64,000 bases of DNA from Chelonobacter oris. Lineage in GTDB: Bacteria > Pseudomonadota > Gammaproteobacteria > Enterobacterales > Pasteurellaceae. Each line of letters opens with the position of its first letter. Position 1 is the first letter of the stretch. The stretch is from assembly GCF_000772535.1 (NCBI RefSeq), contig NZ_JSUM01000006.1, positions 179,648 through 243,647 of the forward strand, in the 5' to 3' direction. Both the position numbers and the translations under genes were made by a program. Below the pieces are notes generated by a model. The model was given only the letters and a program-made list of their open reading frames with translations, was not told where the DNA came from and searched no databases. Of this stretch, positions 9,694 through 19,681 are shown one piece after another.

Positions 9694-10692
9694 TCAGGCA
9701 GAAACCGCATAGACCTTGAATTTATTGGTTTTTGCCAACACCCGATGGCTGCCGAATTCACCGTCCAGCCACTGTGCATACGGCAAAAAGGCATTTGCCA
9801 CGATACGCAGCTCGCCCCCCTGCCGTAAAAACCATTTTGATTGCCGAACCAATTCCTGCACCGCACGATAAGCGGTATCAATCCCGTCATGAAACGGCGG
9901 GTTGGAAATAATCAGATTAAATTTACCGCTGATGTCGGAAAATACATCGCTGGCGACCACATCCGCCGCCAACCGATTCTCTGCCAACGTACGTTCGGCG
10001 GAAGCCAGCGCCATGGCGTGAATATCACTCATGACCAATTCCAATGACGGATTTTGCCGTTTCAGATAACTACCGATCACACCGGCGCCGCACCCCAAAT
10101 CCAGCACGCGTCCCTGTATCTTGTCTGTCAGCGTGGAAAGCAAAAGTGCGGTCCCCTGATCCAGTTCACCGGCGCTGAATACGCCCGGCAGGCTGTAAAC
10201 GGTCAATTCCGGTAATTGCGGGTGGCGGTAAGATTTCCAATACGCCGACAAGTCGAAGTGCGGTTTTTGTCGCAACTGAAAACGGTACAGCCCGCAACGG
10301 CGGGCTGAGTCGATTTTATGAATATCACCGAACGGCTGCAAAATTTTCTCTGCTGAACGAACACCGCTACGGTTCTCGCCGATCAACAACAGCTCCTGCC
10401 CTAGCGGCGCCTGCGCCAGCAATTGCATTAACTGAAAAACCACTTCCTGTTTGTTTTTACTCCAGTAATAGACAATCAAATCGGCATCATGGCGGTTTTC
10501 TATGCAAAATTCGGTTTCGACCGCACTTTTCATGTTGCGCACATAATCATAATAACAACTGATCGCTTTTACCGAGCGACTTTTTTTTAGCTGTGCCGGA
10601 AAAGCATCCGTCAAACAACCGGCAAACAACACCGATTTATCCTCGAAAAAGGCGAGATGGCGCTGCAAAACTTGACTTTCAACTGAAATCAC
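9694..10692 (-). CDS. rsmC: 16S rRNA m2G1207 methyltransferase
   Basis: 332 residues starting at GTG, with AGGA 6 bases before it. It has the tandem architecture of RsmC: a degenerate N-terminal methyltransferase-like half and a C-terminal catalytic half with the SAM motif VLDLGCGAGVIG and the substrate motif IISNPPFHDG. It methylates G1207 of 16S rRNA in the 30S subunit. It is divergent from holD-rimI, the same grouping as in E. coli. Confidence 0.94.
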   Translation of the reverse strand: MISVESQVLQRHLAFFEDKSVLFAGCLTDAFPAQLKKSRSVKAISCYYDYVRNMKSAVETEFCIENRHDADLIVYYWSKNKQEVVFQLMQLLAQAPLGQELLLIGENRSGVRSAEKILQPFGDIHKIDSARRCGLYRFQLRQKPHFDLSAYWKSYRHPQLPELTVYSLPGVFSAGELDQGTALLLSTLTDKIQGRVLDLGCGAGVIGSYLKRQNPSLELVMSDIHAMALASAERTLAENRLAADVVASDVFSDISGKFNLIISNPPFHDGIDTAYRAVQELVRQSKWFLRQGGELRIVANAFLPYAQWLDGEFGSHRVLAKTNKFKVYAVSA

Positions 10693-10765
10693 TGTAAATC
10701 CTGATGGTTATTGGTTAAAATTAACGGCATTATAGCTTGTTTTCCGCCGTTTATTAAGGATCCTT

Positions 10766-11194
10766 ATGCCGTTGCGCCGTAGCGTATTGTTACAACAAAT
10801 GGGAATCGACCAATGGGTTTTACGTCGACCGCAAACCCTGAAAGGTGCAGCGGCCATTGCGGTGGCAGACAATATCAAACTGCTGCTGGTGAGCGAACAT
10901 CCCCCTGTCGTCACCCCATTTTTACAAGACATTTACCGTGCTCTCGGCATTTCGGCGCAAGACTGCCTATCAGTCAACCGAGAACAGCTGACCCGTTTGA
11001 CGATTCCGCAGCCGCTGGCAGTCTGGGTGCTGGGTGAAAATCCGCCGCTCGACACACAAATCCTGACCGCACTTGAACAACATAATACGCTGTTTACGCC
11101 GCTCGATCGGCAAACCCTGTCGCACAATCCGCAAGCCAAACGCCAACTCTGGCAGCAGTTACAACAATTTCACTTACAAGAAGAAAAGCGATGA
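10766..11194 (+). CDS. holD: DNA polymerase III psi subunit
   Basis: 142 residues, near the 137 of E. coli HolD. It opens with RRSVLLQQMGIDQWVLRRPQTLKG, a long version of the region that contacts the clamp-loader collar in E. coli, and continues with a PLAVWVLGENPP core. Psi links chi and SSB to the clamp loader. The family diverges quickly, but position between rsmC and rimI settles the call. Its TGA overlaps the rimI ATG by four bases, suggesting translational coupling. Confidence 0.88.
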   Translation: MPLRRSVLLQQMGIDQWVLRRPQTLKGAAAIAVADNIKLLLVSEHPPVVTPFLQDIYRALGISAQDCLSVNREQLTRLTIPQPLAVWVLGENPPLDTQILTALEQHNTLFTPLDRQTLSHNPQAKRQLWQQLQQFHLQEEKR

Positions 11195-11634
11195 TCGACA
11201 TTCTGCCGCTACAAACGGACGATTTTGCACGGTTGTACCAAATCGAACAACAGGCGCACATCACGCCGTGGTCAAAAGGTACGCTGCTGAATAATCAGGG
11301 GGAGCGCTACCTGAATTTAAAACTGCTCAAAAACAACAATATCGTCGGTTTCGCAATTTGCCAAACCGTGCTGGACGAAGCAACGCTGTTCAATATTGCG
11401 ATCGATCCCGCTTATCAAAAACAGGGCTTGGGCGAGCAATTATTGCTACGGCTGATAGCCGACCTGCGACAAAGTGCGGTTTTGACCCTGTGGTTGGAAG
11501 TGCGCCGCTCCAATCTGGCGGCACAAAAGCTGTATGACCGCTTGGGCTTCAACTTGGTGACGACTCGCCCGAATTACTATCCGACCAACGACAACCGGCG
11601 TGAAGATGCGCTGGTGATGGCATTATATTTGTAA
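11191..11634 (+). CDS. rimI: ribosomal protein S18 alanine N-acetyltransferase
   Basis: 147 residues of the GNAT fold, matching E. coli RimI (148). The acetyl-CoA pyrophosphate loop QKQGLGEQLL is at about residues 73-82, followed by LEVRRSNLAAQKLYDRLGF, diagnostic of RimI. It acetylates the N-terminus of ribosomal protein S18. Start overlaps the holD stop (ATGA). A strong terminator follows immediately. Confidence 0.94.
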   Translation: MIDILPLQTDDFARLYQIEQQAHITPWSKGTLLNNQGERYLNLKLLKNNNIVGFAICQTVLDEATLFNIAIDPAYQKQGLGEQLLLRLIADLRQSAVLTLWLEVRRSNLAAQKLYDRLGFNLVTTRPNYYPTNDNRREDALVMALYL

Positions 11635-11675
11635 AAAGCCACCGTTTCCCGTGCAATATCGGGCGGTGGCTTTTC
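11633..11675 (+). terminator. intrinsic terminator of holD-rimI
   Basis: AAAAGCCACCG (from 11634) pairs with CGGTGGCTTTT (11664-11674), followed by few further T's. The perfect stem starts right at the rimI stop codon. Confidence 0.82.
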
Positions 11676-11700
11676 ACAGTCACGTAAGAAACGCCTGTGT

Positions 11701-12036
11701 TTAGGCTTTCTTTAAAAATTCCGATTTCAGCGCCAGACTGACGCCATCGATTTTACAATCCACATTGTGATCGGAATCGACCAAACGGATATTTTTCGCT
11801 TTGCTGCCTTTTTTCAGCACCAGCGAAGAGCCTTTGACTTTCAAATCCTTAATCAAAATCACGGAATCCCCGTCTTGCAGGCGATTTCCGTTACTGTCTT
11901 TCACGATAAATTCATCACTGCTGTCGGCAACATCTTCTTCGCTCCACTCATTGCCGCAATCGGGGCAGACAAATTGAATGGTATCGTGGTAAACATATTC
12001 CCCGTGACACTTAGGGCAATTCGGCATCTGTTCCAT
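11701..12036 (-). CDS. yjdM: YjdM/PhnA zinc-ribbon protein
   Basis: 111 residues from the ATG at 12036, preceded by AGAGGA; the frame extends 13 codons further but lacks a better site. An N-terminal zinc ribbon has two CxxC pairs (CPKC and CPDC), and a C-terminal PhnA domain has [17 protein letters not shown]. Length equals E. coli YjdM (formerly PhnA). Despite the old alkylphosphonate name its function is unknown, and no phosphonate genes are nearby. Family assignment is secure; role is not. Confidence 0.92.
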   Translation of the reverse strand: MEQMPNCPKCHGEYVYHDTIQFVCPDCGNEWSEEDVADSSDEFIVKDSNGNRLQDGDSVILIKDLKVKGSSLVLKKGSKAKNIRLVDSDHNVDCKIDGVSLALKSEFLKKA

Positions 12037-12074
12037 ATTTTTTCCTCTAATAAAATTCGGGGCGCAGTATAGCA

Positions 12075-12111
12075 TAAAAAAACGCTTTGTGCCGAAAGCA
12101 CAAAGCGTTTA
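12075..12111 (-). terminator. intrinsic terminator of grxA
   Basis: AAACGCTTTGTGC, loop, GCACAAAGCGTTT (about 12080-12110) is a near-perfect 13-base stem. Reading leftward it is followed by a run of T's (A's at 12075-12081 on the plus strand), so it ends the grxA transcript just before yjdM. Confidence 0.85.
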
Positions 12112-12134
12112 GTCATTTGTCGTTAACGATTCGA

Positions 12135-12398
12135 TTAAGCCACGACACCGAATTTTTCTTTGACAATCGCTTCAAAATCGGTACAACCGCCGATCGGCTG
12201 TTCATCAATGAAAATTTGCGGCACGGTTTGGACTTCTTTACCGACCGATTTTGACAAATCGGCTTTGCTGATGCCTTCAGCAATAATATCGACATAGCGA
12301 TAATCGAAATCATCACGGCTATTTTTCAATTTTTCAGCCAATTCTTTGGCACGAACACAATACGGGCAGCCCGGACGACCAAAAATAACGGTAAACAT
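12135..12398 (-). CDS. grxA: glutaredoxin 1
   Basis: 87 residues, near the E. coli GrxA length of 85. The CPYC active site is at 11-14 and the glutathione-binding TVPQIFIDEQPIGGCTDF segment at about 58-75. It is a cytosolic thiol-disulfide oxidoreductase that reduces ribonucleotide reductase and mixed disulfides at glutathione's expense. It is divergent from nfsA-rimK, the arrangement seen in enterobacteria (grxA / nfsA-rimK). It may cooperate with glutathione import through the dpp/gbpA locus in this window. Confidence 0.96.
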   Translation of the reverse strand: MFTVIFGRPGCPYCVRAKELAEKLKNSRDDFDYRYVDIIAEGISKADLSKSVGKEVQTVPQIFIDEQPIGGCTDFEAIVKEKFGVVA

Positions 12399-12553
12399 AT
12401 GATTACTCCTGAACAGTTAGTCAATTTACAAAACATTATTATTCTAGCCGATTCAATCAAAAATAAGAAAAGATTTTTCCGCATTACTGTGATTGGTGTA
12501 ATATATTGATCTATTCTGCCTAACAGTCATGCTTAGTTATTGGAGATTTCCCC

Positions 12554-13279
12554 ATGCCAATTCAAAATTCGACGGTTAAAACCGCACTTGCACACCGCTC
12601 TATTCGTAAATTTGCCGACCGCCCGATAGACGAGGAAACACGGCAAATACTGATTGAATGCGCCCGTGCCGCCTCAACGTCCAACCATCTGCAATGTATT
12701 TCGATCATTCGAGTCACCGACAAAGCGGTGCGCGAACAACTGAAGCACTATGCTTCCGATCAGCAATATGTGGCGAGCGCCGCCGAATTTTGGGTTTTCT
12801 GTATTGATTTTCACCGCCACCACCGGATTCTGCCGCAAGCGCAAACCGATTATACCGAAGTGTTGATGATCGGTTGTGTCGACAGCGGCATTATGGCGCA
12901 AAATGTGCTGCTGAGTGCCGAATCATTGGGGCTGGGCGGCGTCTATATCGGCTCAATCCGCAATAAAATTCAGGAAGTCGGCGATTTGCTGAAGTTGCCC
13001 GAGCATGTTGTTCCGGTAGTCGGGCTGTGTCTGGGATATCCCGATCAAGATCCGCCGTTGAAACCGAGACTGCCAAGTGCGGTTTTGGTCAGCGAAAATC
13101 ATTACCGCCCGCTTGAGCCGCAAATTTTACAGGATTACGATCGTCAGGTTGCCGATTACTACCGGCAGCGCAGCCAAATTGAGATGGATTGGTCGCGCAA
13201 CGTGATAAAAACGCTGGATAAACCGGTGCGCCCCCACATACTGAATTATTTACAACGGCAAGGTTTTGCCAAAAAATAA
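12554..13279 (+). CDS. nfsA: oxygen-insensitive NADPH nitroreductase NfsA
   Basis: 241 residues (E. coli 240). Typical features are ALAHRSIRKFADRPI at the N-terminus with the FMN-phosphate arginines, a central QNVLLSAESLGLGGVYIGSIRN segment and VVPVVGLCLGYP. The FMN enzyme reduces nitroaromatics and quinones by two electrons with NADPH. A GGAG site precedes the ATG. rimK follows 12 bases after the stop. Confidence 0.93.
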   Translation: MPIQNSTVKTALAHRSIRKFADRPIDEETRQILIECARAASTSNHLQCISIIRVTDKAVREQLKHYASDQQYVASAAEFWVFCIDFHRHHRILPQAQTDYTEVLMIGCVDSGIMAQNVLLSAESLGLGGVYIGSIRNKIQEVGDLLKLPEHVVPVVGLCLGYPDQDPPLKPRLPSAVLVSENHYRPLEPQILQDYDRQVADYYRQRSQIEMDWSRNVIKTLDKPVRPHILNYLQRQGFAKK

Positions 13280-13291
13280 TCGGTGGCGACG

Positions 13292-14227
13292 ATGAAACTG
13301 TTAATGCTTTGCCGTGAACCGCGCCTGTATAGTTGCCGGCGTTTACTTGAAGCCGCCGAAACTTGCGGCCATACGCTGGACATCCTCGACCCCAATCGCT
13401 GTTTGCTGAAACTCGATCAAGAACAGACCCGACAATTTAAAATCTATTATCAGCCCCGATTTGATCAAACACCGTATCTGCTGCCGCACTATGATGCCGT
13501 TATTCCGCGCTTCGGCTCCGGCAGCACCGCAATGGGTTGTGCTTTGCTGCGCCACTTTGAAGCGATGGCGATTCCTTGTCTCAACGGCTCACAGGCTTTT
13601 TTAAACGCTCGCGACAAATGGCACAGCCTGATGCTGCTGCAACAGCACGGTCTTGCCGTTCCGCCGAGTGCATTGTGCGGTAACGAATTTGACGCCAACT
13701 ATGCGGTCAATCAGGTCGCCTCGCCGACAATTCTGAAAACCTTGTCCGGTTCACAAGGCATCGGCGTCATGCTGGCGGAAAAACGACAAAGTGCGGTCAG
13801 CATTTTAGAAACGTTAAAGCAAGCGAATATCGCCTCGTTACTGCAAGATTTTATCCATGAAGCCAACGGTTCGGATATTCGCTGTTTCGTGATCGGCGAC
13901 AATATAGTTGCCGGTATGCAGCGCAGCGGTCAAAACGGAGAATTTCGCGCCAATGCCCACCGCGGCGGACGTGCCGAAACAGTGCGGCTAAGCCGTCAAG
14001 AAAAAACACTGGCACTCAATGCGGTGCGGACAATGGGGCTTGATATTGCTGGTGTCGATATTATCCGTTCCAACCATGGGCCGTTAATTTTGGAAGTTAA
14101 TGCCAGCCCCGGCCTTGAACTGATTGAAAAAACAAGCAAAATTGATATTGCCCTACAAATGTTGATCTATTTGGAGAAACAGATACAGCAACAACATACG
14201 GAAACGCAAATGCGAAATACTGCATAA
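13292..14227 (+). CDS. rimK: RimK-type glutamate ligase (ATP-grasp)
   Basis: 311 residues from the ATG at 13292 (an in-frame GTG lies three codons upstream); neither has a strong ribosome site, so coupling to nfsA is likely. It shows the pre-ATP-grasp [11 protein letters not shown], the ATP loop [12 protein letters not shown], the [16 protein letters not shown] segment and the metal-binding EVNASPGLE. RimK adds glutamates to the C-terminus of ribosomal protein S6. The target S6 is not in the window. Order nfsA-rimK matches E. coli. Confidence 0.91.
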   Translation: MKLLMLCREPRLYSCRRLLEAAETCGHTLDILDPNRCLLKLDQEQTRQFKIYYQPRFDQTPYLLPHYDAVIPRFGSGSTAMGCALLRHFEAMAIPCLNGSQAFLNARDKWHSLMLLQQHGLAVPPSALCGNEFDANYAVNQVASPTILKTLSGSQGIGVMLAEKRQSAVSILETLKQANIASLLQDFIHEANGSDIRCFVIGDNIVAGMQRSGQNGEFRANAHRGGRAETVRLSRQEKTLALNAVRTMGLDIAGVDIIRSNHGPLILEVNASPGLELIEKTSKIDIALQMLIYLEKQIQQQHTETQMRNTA

Positions 14228-14308
14228 TTTCACGCTTGAACGGTTGCTTGATACACTCGAATTGTTTATGGTTATATCACTTGATAATAATGCTATAGGA
14301 ATAAAAAA

Positions 14309-14851
14309 ATGATTATTTACCTGCACGGTTTTGATTCCAACAGTCCGGGAAACCATGAAAAAATCCTGCAATTAAAATTTATCGACTCTGATGTGCGCTT
14401 TGTCAACTACAGCACGCTGCACCCGCGCCACGATATGCAGCATCTGCTGAACGAAGTACATAAACTGATCAATGAAAGCCAAGATCCGCAGCCGATGATT
14501 TGCGGTGTCGGCTTGGGCGGATATTGGGCGGAGCGAATCGGTTTTTTATGCGGCATCAAACAAGCGATTTTCAATCCGAACTTATTCCCGTATGACAATA
14601 TGCAAGGCAAAATCGACCGTCCGGAAGAATATCAGGATATTGCGACCAAATGCGTACAAAATTTCCGTGAGAAAAATCGTGGCAAATGTTTAGTCTTTCT
14701 TTCGACCGAAGACGGCATTTTGAATTCGCAACACAGTGCCGAGACACTGTCGCCGTTTTATGAGATAGTCTGGGACGAAACGGAAAGCCACAAATTTAAA
14801 AAGATCTCGCATCATCTTCAGCGTATTGCTGAATTTAAACGGCAACATTAA
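14309..14851 (+). CDS. ycfP: YcfP family (UPF0227) alpha/beta-hydrolase-fold protein
   Basis: 180 residues, nearly identical in layout to E. coli YcfP, starting [15 protein letters not shown]. The usual nucleophile elbow GxSxG is replaced by GVGLGG (about residues 66-71), so the central residue is Gly rather than Ser; this is a family trait, also seen in E. coli YcfP. Classical esterase activity is therefore doubtful. The gene stands alone between rimK and a USS hairpin. Confidence 0.9.
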   Translation: MIIYLHGFDSNSPGNHEKILQLKFIDSDVRFVNYSTLHPRHDMQHLLNEVHKLINESQDPQPMICGVGLGGYWAERIGFLCGIKQAIFNPNLFPYDNMQGKIDRPEEYQDIATKCVQNFREKNRGKCLVFLSTEDGILNSQHSAETLSPFYEIVWDETESHKFKKISHHLQRIAEFKRQH

Positions 14852-14861
14852 GCGCAAACGC

Positions 14862-14893
14862 AAGTGCGGTATGGTGACCTAATGACCGCACTT
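14862..14893. terminator. inverted USS pair after ycfP
   Basis: AAGTGCGGT (14862-14870) and ACCGCACTT (14885-14893) face each other between convergent ycfP and yaeR. The 9-base stem has a 14-base loop and no T-run, so termination strength is uncertain. Confidence 0.55.
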
Positions 14894-14908
14894 CGCATTC
14901 GGCACGCT

Positions 14909-15301
14909 TCAAATTTGATAAAACTCCAGCGGCAAACCGTCCGGATCCTTGAAAAAGGTGAATTGTTTGCCGGTCAGCGGATCAAGACGAACAGGCTCGC
15001 AACAAACATTGTGCTGCTGTAAATAGCGGACGGCAAGTTGGATCTCTGCGACTTTAAAAGCCAAATGACGCAGCCCGCAGGCTTCGGGGGTGGTTTGACG
15101 CGGCGGTGGTTCAGGGAAAGAAAACAGTTCAATTCGGCTACCGTCGGCAAAAGCTAAATCCAATTTATAACTTTGCCGTTCGGCACGGTAACTTTCTTCA
15201 ATGATTTCAGCACCCAAAATGTCGCAATAAAAATGCTTCGAACGCTGATAATCGGAAGCAATAACGGCGACATGATGAAAACCAAGAATCGGCGTTGCCA
15301 T
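14909..15301 (-). CDS. yaeR: YaeR-like VOC/glyoxalase-family protein
   Basis: 130 residues of the vicinal-oxygen-chelate fold, matching E. coli YaeR (129). Metal-ligand candidates are His in FHHVAVI (9-10), Glu in IELFSF, His in GLRHLAFKV and Glu in PLEFYQI at the C-terminus. The PEACGLRHLAF stretch is diagnostic. Called glyoxalase-like, but the substrate of YaeR is not established. Confidence 0.9.
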   Translation of the reverse strand: MATPILGFHHVAVIASDYQRSKHFYCDILGAEIIEESYRAERQSYKLDLAFADGSRIELFSFPEPPPRQTTPEACGLRHLAFKVAEIQLAVRYLQQHNVCCEPVRLDPLTGKQFTFFKDPDGLPLEFYQI

Positions 15302-15316
15302 CGTAACCGCACTTTG

Positions 15317-15823
15317 CTAATTGATCACCCGACGGGATTGGGTGTAATTTCTCGCCCAATAGCTTTCGGATAAGGAGTTGGTGGTCACGCCTTTACTAGT
15401 GCTGGCATGAATAAAGCGATTATCGCCGATGTAAATGCCGACATGGTTGTTTTTACGGAAGAAAACCAAATCGCCGAATTCCAGCTGACTTTTATTGATT
15501 TTCTTGCCGACATGGCGTTGTTCGGCGGTACTGCGCGGCATATCAATGCCGAATGCCCGTTCAAAAGCGTTCAGGACGAATGCGGAACAGTCAATCCCGT
15601 TTTTACTCGTCCCGCCTAAACGGTAACGCACCCCTTGCCAGTTATTATAGAAATCATGTAATTTGGCGAATTGATCAAGGGTCACACCGTTGCCGGTATT
15701 TTCCGGCAGGTTGGTGCGAATGCTCGTATCTTGCGATTGAGAAACGCTTTGCGACCCGCTATTGCTACAGGCACTCAACGCGGCAACCGCTAAAATTAAA
15801 ATCAGTTTACGCAACATCATCAT
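15317..15823 (-). CDS. mepS: MepS/Spr-like NlpC-P60 lipoprotein peptidase
   Basis: 168 residues from the first ATG (15823); three ATGs in a row and a TTG upstream leave the exact start open, with no clear ribosome site. A lipobox ALSAC gives the lipidated Cys at about 19. The NlpC/P60 domain has the catalytic Cys in GIDCSAF (about 79), and His in HVGIYIG and FIHAS (about 127 and 139). GVRYRLGG and HASTS match E. coli MepS, a murein DD-endopeptidase that cleaves peptide cross-links during cell growth. It should sit on the outer membrane facing the periplasm. Confidence 0.88.
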   Translation of the reverse strand: MMMLRKLILILAVAALSACSNSGSQSVSQSQDTSIRTNLPENTGNGVTLDQFAKLHDFYNNWQGVRYRLGGTSKNGIDCSAFVLNAFERAFGIDMPRSTAEQRHVGKKINKSQLEFGDLVFFRKNNHVGIYIGDNRFIHASTSKGVTTNSLSESYWARNYTQSRRVIN

Positions 15824-16008
15824 TATCAATTAGTTAATATTCATCTTCAAAAAACGTTTCGATTCTACGTGAAGCTTGACCTCCTTTCCAGTAAAAACCG
15901 ATTTTTCATCGAAGATAAACGCATTTTTTTGACGGACTTCAAAAAATCGTAAGCAGATTTGCCGAATAACAAGAGATTATCTAATTGCAAACTGCCCGTT
16001 CAGTACAC

Positions 16009-16851
16009 TTAAGCCGCCAAACTGCGCAGCCACGCGATTTCATCCGCCCAGATTTCCGGTTTGACGGTTTCTAAAATCAAGGGTATTCCGTTAAATTCGT
16101 CGTGCCGCATAATATGTTCAAACACGGCGGTACCGATCGTGCCTTCACGCAAACAGTCGTGGCGATCAACACGGCTGCCAAGTGCGGTTTTCGAACCGTT
16201 AAGATGCATACCGCGCAAATAATCAAAGCCGACCACTCGCCCGAACTCGGTAAACACCTGTTCGCAGCCTGCCGCACTGGAAATATCATAGCCGCCGGAA
16301 AAGGTATGGCAGGTATCCAGACAAACCCCGACCCGCGATTTGTCCTCCACCAATGCGATAATTTCGGCCAAATGCTCAAAACGGTAGCCGATATTGGAGC
16401 CTTGTCCGGCAGTATTTTCAATCACCGCCACCACGTTCGGCACTTGTCGGTGCGCCAAATTGATTGATTCGGCAATCCGCGCAATACACTGTTGTTCGGA
16501 GATTTGGCGTAAATGGCTGCCCGGATGAAAATTCAGTAGCGACAGCCCCAATTGCTCACAACGCTGCATTTCATCAATAAAAGCGGCGCGCGATTTTGCC
16601 AGCCCCGCTTCCTCCGGATGACCGAGATTGATCAAATAGCTATCGTGCGGCAACACCTGTTTCGGATCGATTTTCGCTTGATACAGCGCCTGTTTAAACC
16701 GCTTGATACTGCTTTCGCTCAACGGCTTGGCAAGCCATTGCCGCTGATTTTTAGTAAATAATGCAAATGCGTTCGCACCAATTTGTAACGCATTCGCCAC
16801 GGCATTTTCCACACCGCCGCTTGCACTGACGTGCGCCCCAATATATTTCAT
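16009..16851 (-). CDS. nfo: endonuclease IV
   Basis: 280 residues (E. coli Nfo 285). It begins [13 protein letters not shown], has FHPGSH, an [11 protein letters not shown] metal-binding Glu segment, [14 protein letters not shown] and [17 protein letters not shown], all signature trinuclear zinc ligands of the AP endonuclease 2 family. It cuts DNA 5' to abasic sites in base-excision repair. It is monocistronic and divergent from ycdY. About 170 bases between it and mepS hold no recognisable element. Confidence 0.97.
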   Translation of the reverse strand: MKYIGAHVSASGGVENAVANALQIGANAFALFTKNQRQWLAKPLSESSIKRFKQALYQAKIDPKQVLPHDSYLINLGHPEEAGLAKSRAAFIDEMQRCEQLGLSLLNFHPGSHLRQISEQQCIARIAESINLAHRQVPNVVAVIENTAGQGSNIGYRFEHLAEIIALVEDKSRVGVCLDTCHTFSGGYDISSAAGCEQVFTEFGRVVGFDYLRGMHLNGSKTALGSRVDRHDCLREGTIGTAVFEHIMRHDEFNGIPLILETVKPEIWADEIAWLRSLAA

Positions 16852-16932
16852 TCGATTTTCCTTTGGATCTGATTTTTGATGGCTATTTATGGTAGCATTG
16901 TCCGCAAATTTAACAAACCTATCGGTATCATT

Positions 16933-17493
16933 ATGACAACCACCATCAACGATTTCTCCATGTTGTGCCGTCTGTTCGGCAACTTATTTTATCGCGCGCC
17001 GCAGGACGAGGTGCTTGCGCCGCTGTTCGGTTGGCTGCAACAGGGCAATTTGACCGCACTTTGGGCACTCAGCACCGACAGCCAAAGCGAAAAAGCGCTG
17101 CAACACCTGCAAAGTGCGGTAGCCGATGATAAACTGGCAAATGCTTATCAGCAACTGTTCGGAGAAAACGGCACTGTCGACAGTCGAATTTCCGCCTATA
17201 GCGATACTCTAAACGCATTTGTTACTTTCAGAAAACAATGCGGCATGGCCGATCTGCCGCAGGCGGATCACGTTGCGCACCTGCTGTTGAGCGCTTCGTG
17301 GCTGGAAGACAACGTCGAATCGCTTATCGCACAGCAAACCTTGTTTGAGGATTTTTTACTGCCGGTCATGGGGCAGTTTTTAGGCAAAATAGAAGCGCAT
17401 GATCAAGGCTTTTATCGGGCTACGGCACAACTGTGCCGCGATGCATTGGCGGCAATGGCGGACGAGCTGGAAGAAGCCGTACATTCGGAATAA
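16933..17493 (+). CDS. ycdY: YcdY/TorD-family chaperone
   Basis: 186 residues from the ATG at 16933; an in-frame ATG 19 codons upstream lacks family similarity. The all-helical TorD/DmsD family is recognised from [23 protein letters not shown] at the N-terminus and [12 protein letters not shown] in the second half. It best fits E. coli YcdY, which assists the zinc phosphatase YcdX. No ycdX or molybdoenzyme gene is adjacent, so the client here is unknown; other members mature Tat-exported enzymes. Confidence 0.75.
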   Translation: MTTTINDFSMLCRLFGNLFYRAPQDEVLAPLFGWLQQGNLTALWALSTDSQSEKALQHLQSAVADDKLANAYQQLFGENGTVDSRISAYSDTLNAFVTFRKQCGMADLPQADHVAHLLLSASWLEDNVESLIAQQTLFEDFLLPVMGQFLGKIEAHDQGFYRATAQLCRDALAAMADELEEAVHSE

Positions 17494-17497
17494 CGGG

Positions 17498-19657
17498 TTA
17501 TTTTCCCGCTTCCAGCACTAATTGTCGTTGAATACTTTGATACAATTCAGGCAGCAGTTGCGTCATCATGGTCAATTGTTGGCGCAATACCCGATCTTGC
17601 TGCAATAGGCTCCGACTGCCGAACGGCATAGCGGGATCAATGTTCAGCCGTTGTCGGATTTCATCGATGTTATGTTGTAATTGCGCCGGCGGCAGTTGAT
17701 CCAAGTTTTGCAAAACATCGATTAATGCCCGCGCCGCCGGATAAAGATCAATCAAAAAATACTTATCGTTACCGTGTTCGTCCATCGAATGGCGAAATGC
17801 GCCCAATGCGGAAATATACCCCAACAAACAGTAGTTCTGTTTCAACAGCTGAAAGCCGTTCGGTAAAAAAGTGCGGTATTTTTCCGGTTCACTGTTCATA
17901 TTGCCGATAACCGCGTTCAACGCCGCCGCACTTTCATGCGCAGCCAGCCGTACACTGCGGTAATTGACATGATTGCGTTCGCCGAATTGCAATTGCACCA
18001 TAATGTACAACAGATAACGGGCACTGTTGTTCAGGCTGTTGCGGATAATCCGAATGATCTTCATGTATTTCCAGTCCGGCCACAAATATGAAACCGCCAG
18101 CCATGCCACTGCCGCCCCGATTAAAGTATCCGCGACACGCGGCCACATTGCGCCGTAAATATCAAATCCGCTAATGTCGAAACTGACCAATACCTGCACG
18201 GTAATAAACAGGGTCGAAAAGCTGTAATGGTTGTTCTTAAAGAAGAAAAACAGGGTACTGGCGGCAACCAAAATCCCCAGTTTTGCCTCCAGCGTCGCCA
18301 TAAAATAAGGCAGCAACGAGCCGATCAACACCCCGATCAACGTGCCGATCACCCGTTCACGCAAACGTTTTTTCGTCGCCGAATAATTGGGCTGACAAAC
18401 AAAAATCGCTGTCAGCAGCACCCAATAGCCCCGTTCCAGATTGAAACTGTTGGCAATAATACAGCAAACCAGCACCACCAGCGACAGCCTGACCGCATGA
18501 CGAAACAGCTGTGATTCAAAAGTCAGGTGATTTTTTACCGCCGCCATAATTTCACGTAAGCCGCGAATCCTGTCGGTGGTGATAATTCGGCTAAACGACT
18601 GCTGAATATCATTGCTCTCTTTACCCAAAAACAGCAATTGCCACAAAATATGTTTTAAATTGGCAATTACCGTGCGCAAATTTTCCACTTGCGAACTGTC
18701 GGGATAATGCCGTAGAAAATGCTCGAATGAATGGTCTATCCCTGCAACCGCTCTTTGCAACCGCACTTTCGGCTGGTAAGCCTCTCGGTTCAGTATTGCG
18801 GCGGCAATATCACGGCAATCGTCCGCCTGTAGTTCCAACAGGCGCTGAATACGAAACACCAAATCGCTGTTTTTCAGCTTTGTGACCAATTTGCGATGAT
18901 TAAAATGCGAGGAACTGGCGCGCTCATGAATATCCTGAGCGGCATAATAATAACGAATCAAACGGCTGGTCTTGGCATGGCGGTGCTGTTTACCCAGACG
19001 GTAAAACAACGATTGCCGACAAAGATTGAATGCGGCGATAACCCGACTGTTCAGTTGCGACAGATCAAGTTGCAATGCTTCGGCGCTGTCGCTTTCATCG
19101 GGATCAAAAAACATCGATTTACAATCCAGATAATCCGCCAACGCCAAATAAGCATTCGCCAGATTTTCATCGACTTTATAACGGGGAAAGAACAAATAAA
19201 TCAGCACCGAAGATGCGCTGTATAACAACGTGCCGCAAATGATCATCACCGGATTAACGTACCATTCGGTTTGCGGCAGATAGGTCAGGGAAGTATACAG
19301 CGCCACAATCAACGTGCCGAAAGCAATAGTGCTGTAACGCTGCCCCAGCGCCCCCATCATGGTGAACACGAACGTAAACAGCGTCATCATCAACGCAAAC
19401 CAAATCGGATTATCCAGCGAAATTTGCGCCCCGAAGGCGGAAGTGGCGAAAGCGGCAATGGTGATCAAAATATTTTTGATTTTACCGCTCAGACTGTGAT
19501 CCAAATCAACCAATCCGGCGGCAATAATACCCAATACGAACGGCATCGCTACCGCCGAGATATTCAGGCTCCATACTAAAACAGCAGCGATATTCACCGC
19601 CACGAACACCGGCAGGATAGCAATGATCTTACTGTTCAGCCAACCGCTCTTTTTCAC
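17498..19657 (-). CDS. yccS: YccS-family FUSC inner-membrane protein
   Basis: 719 residues (E. coli YccS about 717). Two hydrophobic bundles (about residues 10-150 and 385-520) are each followed by a cytosolic helical region, the FUSC duplication related to aromatic-acid exporters such as AaeB. The GYWVLLTAIFVCQPNYSATK stretch in the second bundle is characteristic. Transport substrate is unknown. It lies downstream of yccF as in E. coli. Confidence 0.92.
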   Translation of the reverse strand: MKKSGWLNSKIIAILPVFVAVNIAAVLVWSLNISAVAMPFVLGIIAAGLVDLDHSLSGKIKNILITIAAFATSAFGAQISLDNPIWFALMMTLFTFVFTMMGALGQRYSTIAFGTLIVALYTSLTYLPQTEWYVNPVMIICGTLLYSASSVLIYLFFPRYKVDENLANAYLALADYLDCKSMFFDPDESDSAEALQLDLSQLNSRVIAAFNLCRQSLFYRLGKQHRHAKTSRLIRYYYAAQDIHERASSSHFNHRKLVTKLKNSDLVFRIQRLLELQADDCRDIAAAILNREAYQPKVRLQRAVAGIDHSFEHFLRHYPDSSQVENLRTVIANLKHILWQLLFLGKESNDIQQSFSRIITTDRIRGLREIMAAVKNHLTFESQLFRHAVRLSLVVLVCCIIANSFNLERGYWVLLTAIFVCQPNYSATKKRLRERVIGTLIGVLIGSLLPYFMATLEAKLGILVAASTLFFFFKNNHYSFSTLFITVQVLVSFDISGFDIYGAMWPRVADTLIGAAVAWLAVSYLWPDWKYMKIIRIIRNSLNNSARYLLYIMVQLQFGERNHVNYRSVRLAAHESAAALNAVIGNMNSEPEKYRTFLPNGFQLLKQNYCLLGYISALGAFRHSMDEHGNDKYFLIDLYPAARALIDVLQNLDQLPPAQLQHNIDEIRQRLNIDPAMPFGSRSLLQQDRVLRQQLTMMTQLLPELYQSIQRQLVLEAGK

Positions 19658-19681
19658 GTATTATCTTCCGCCCGATTTTGC

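Noticed and set aside
16876..16932. Upstream extension of ycdY by 19 codons
   Set aside because: Residues do not fit the TorD family N-terminus; likely 5' untranslated region.
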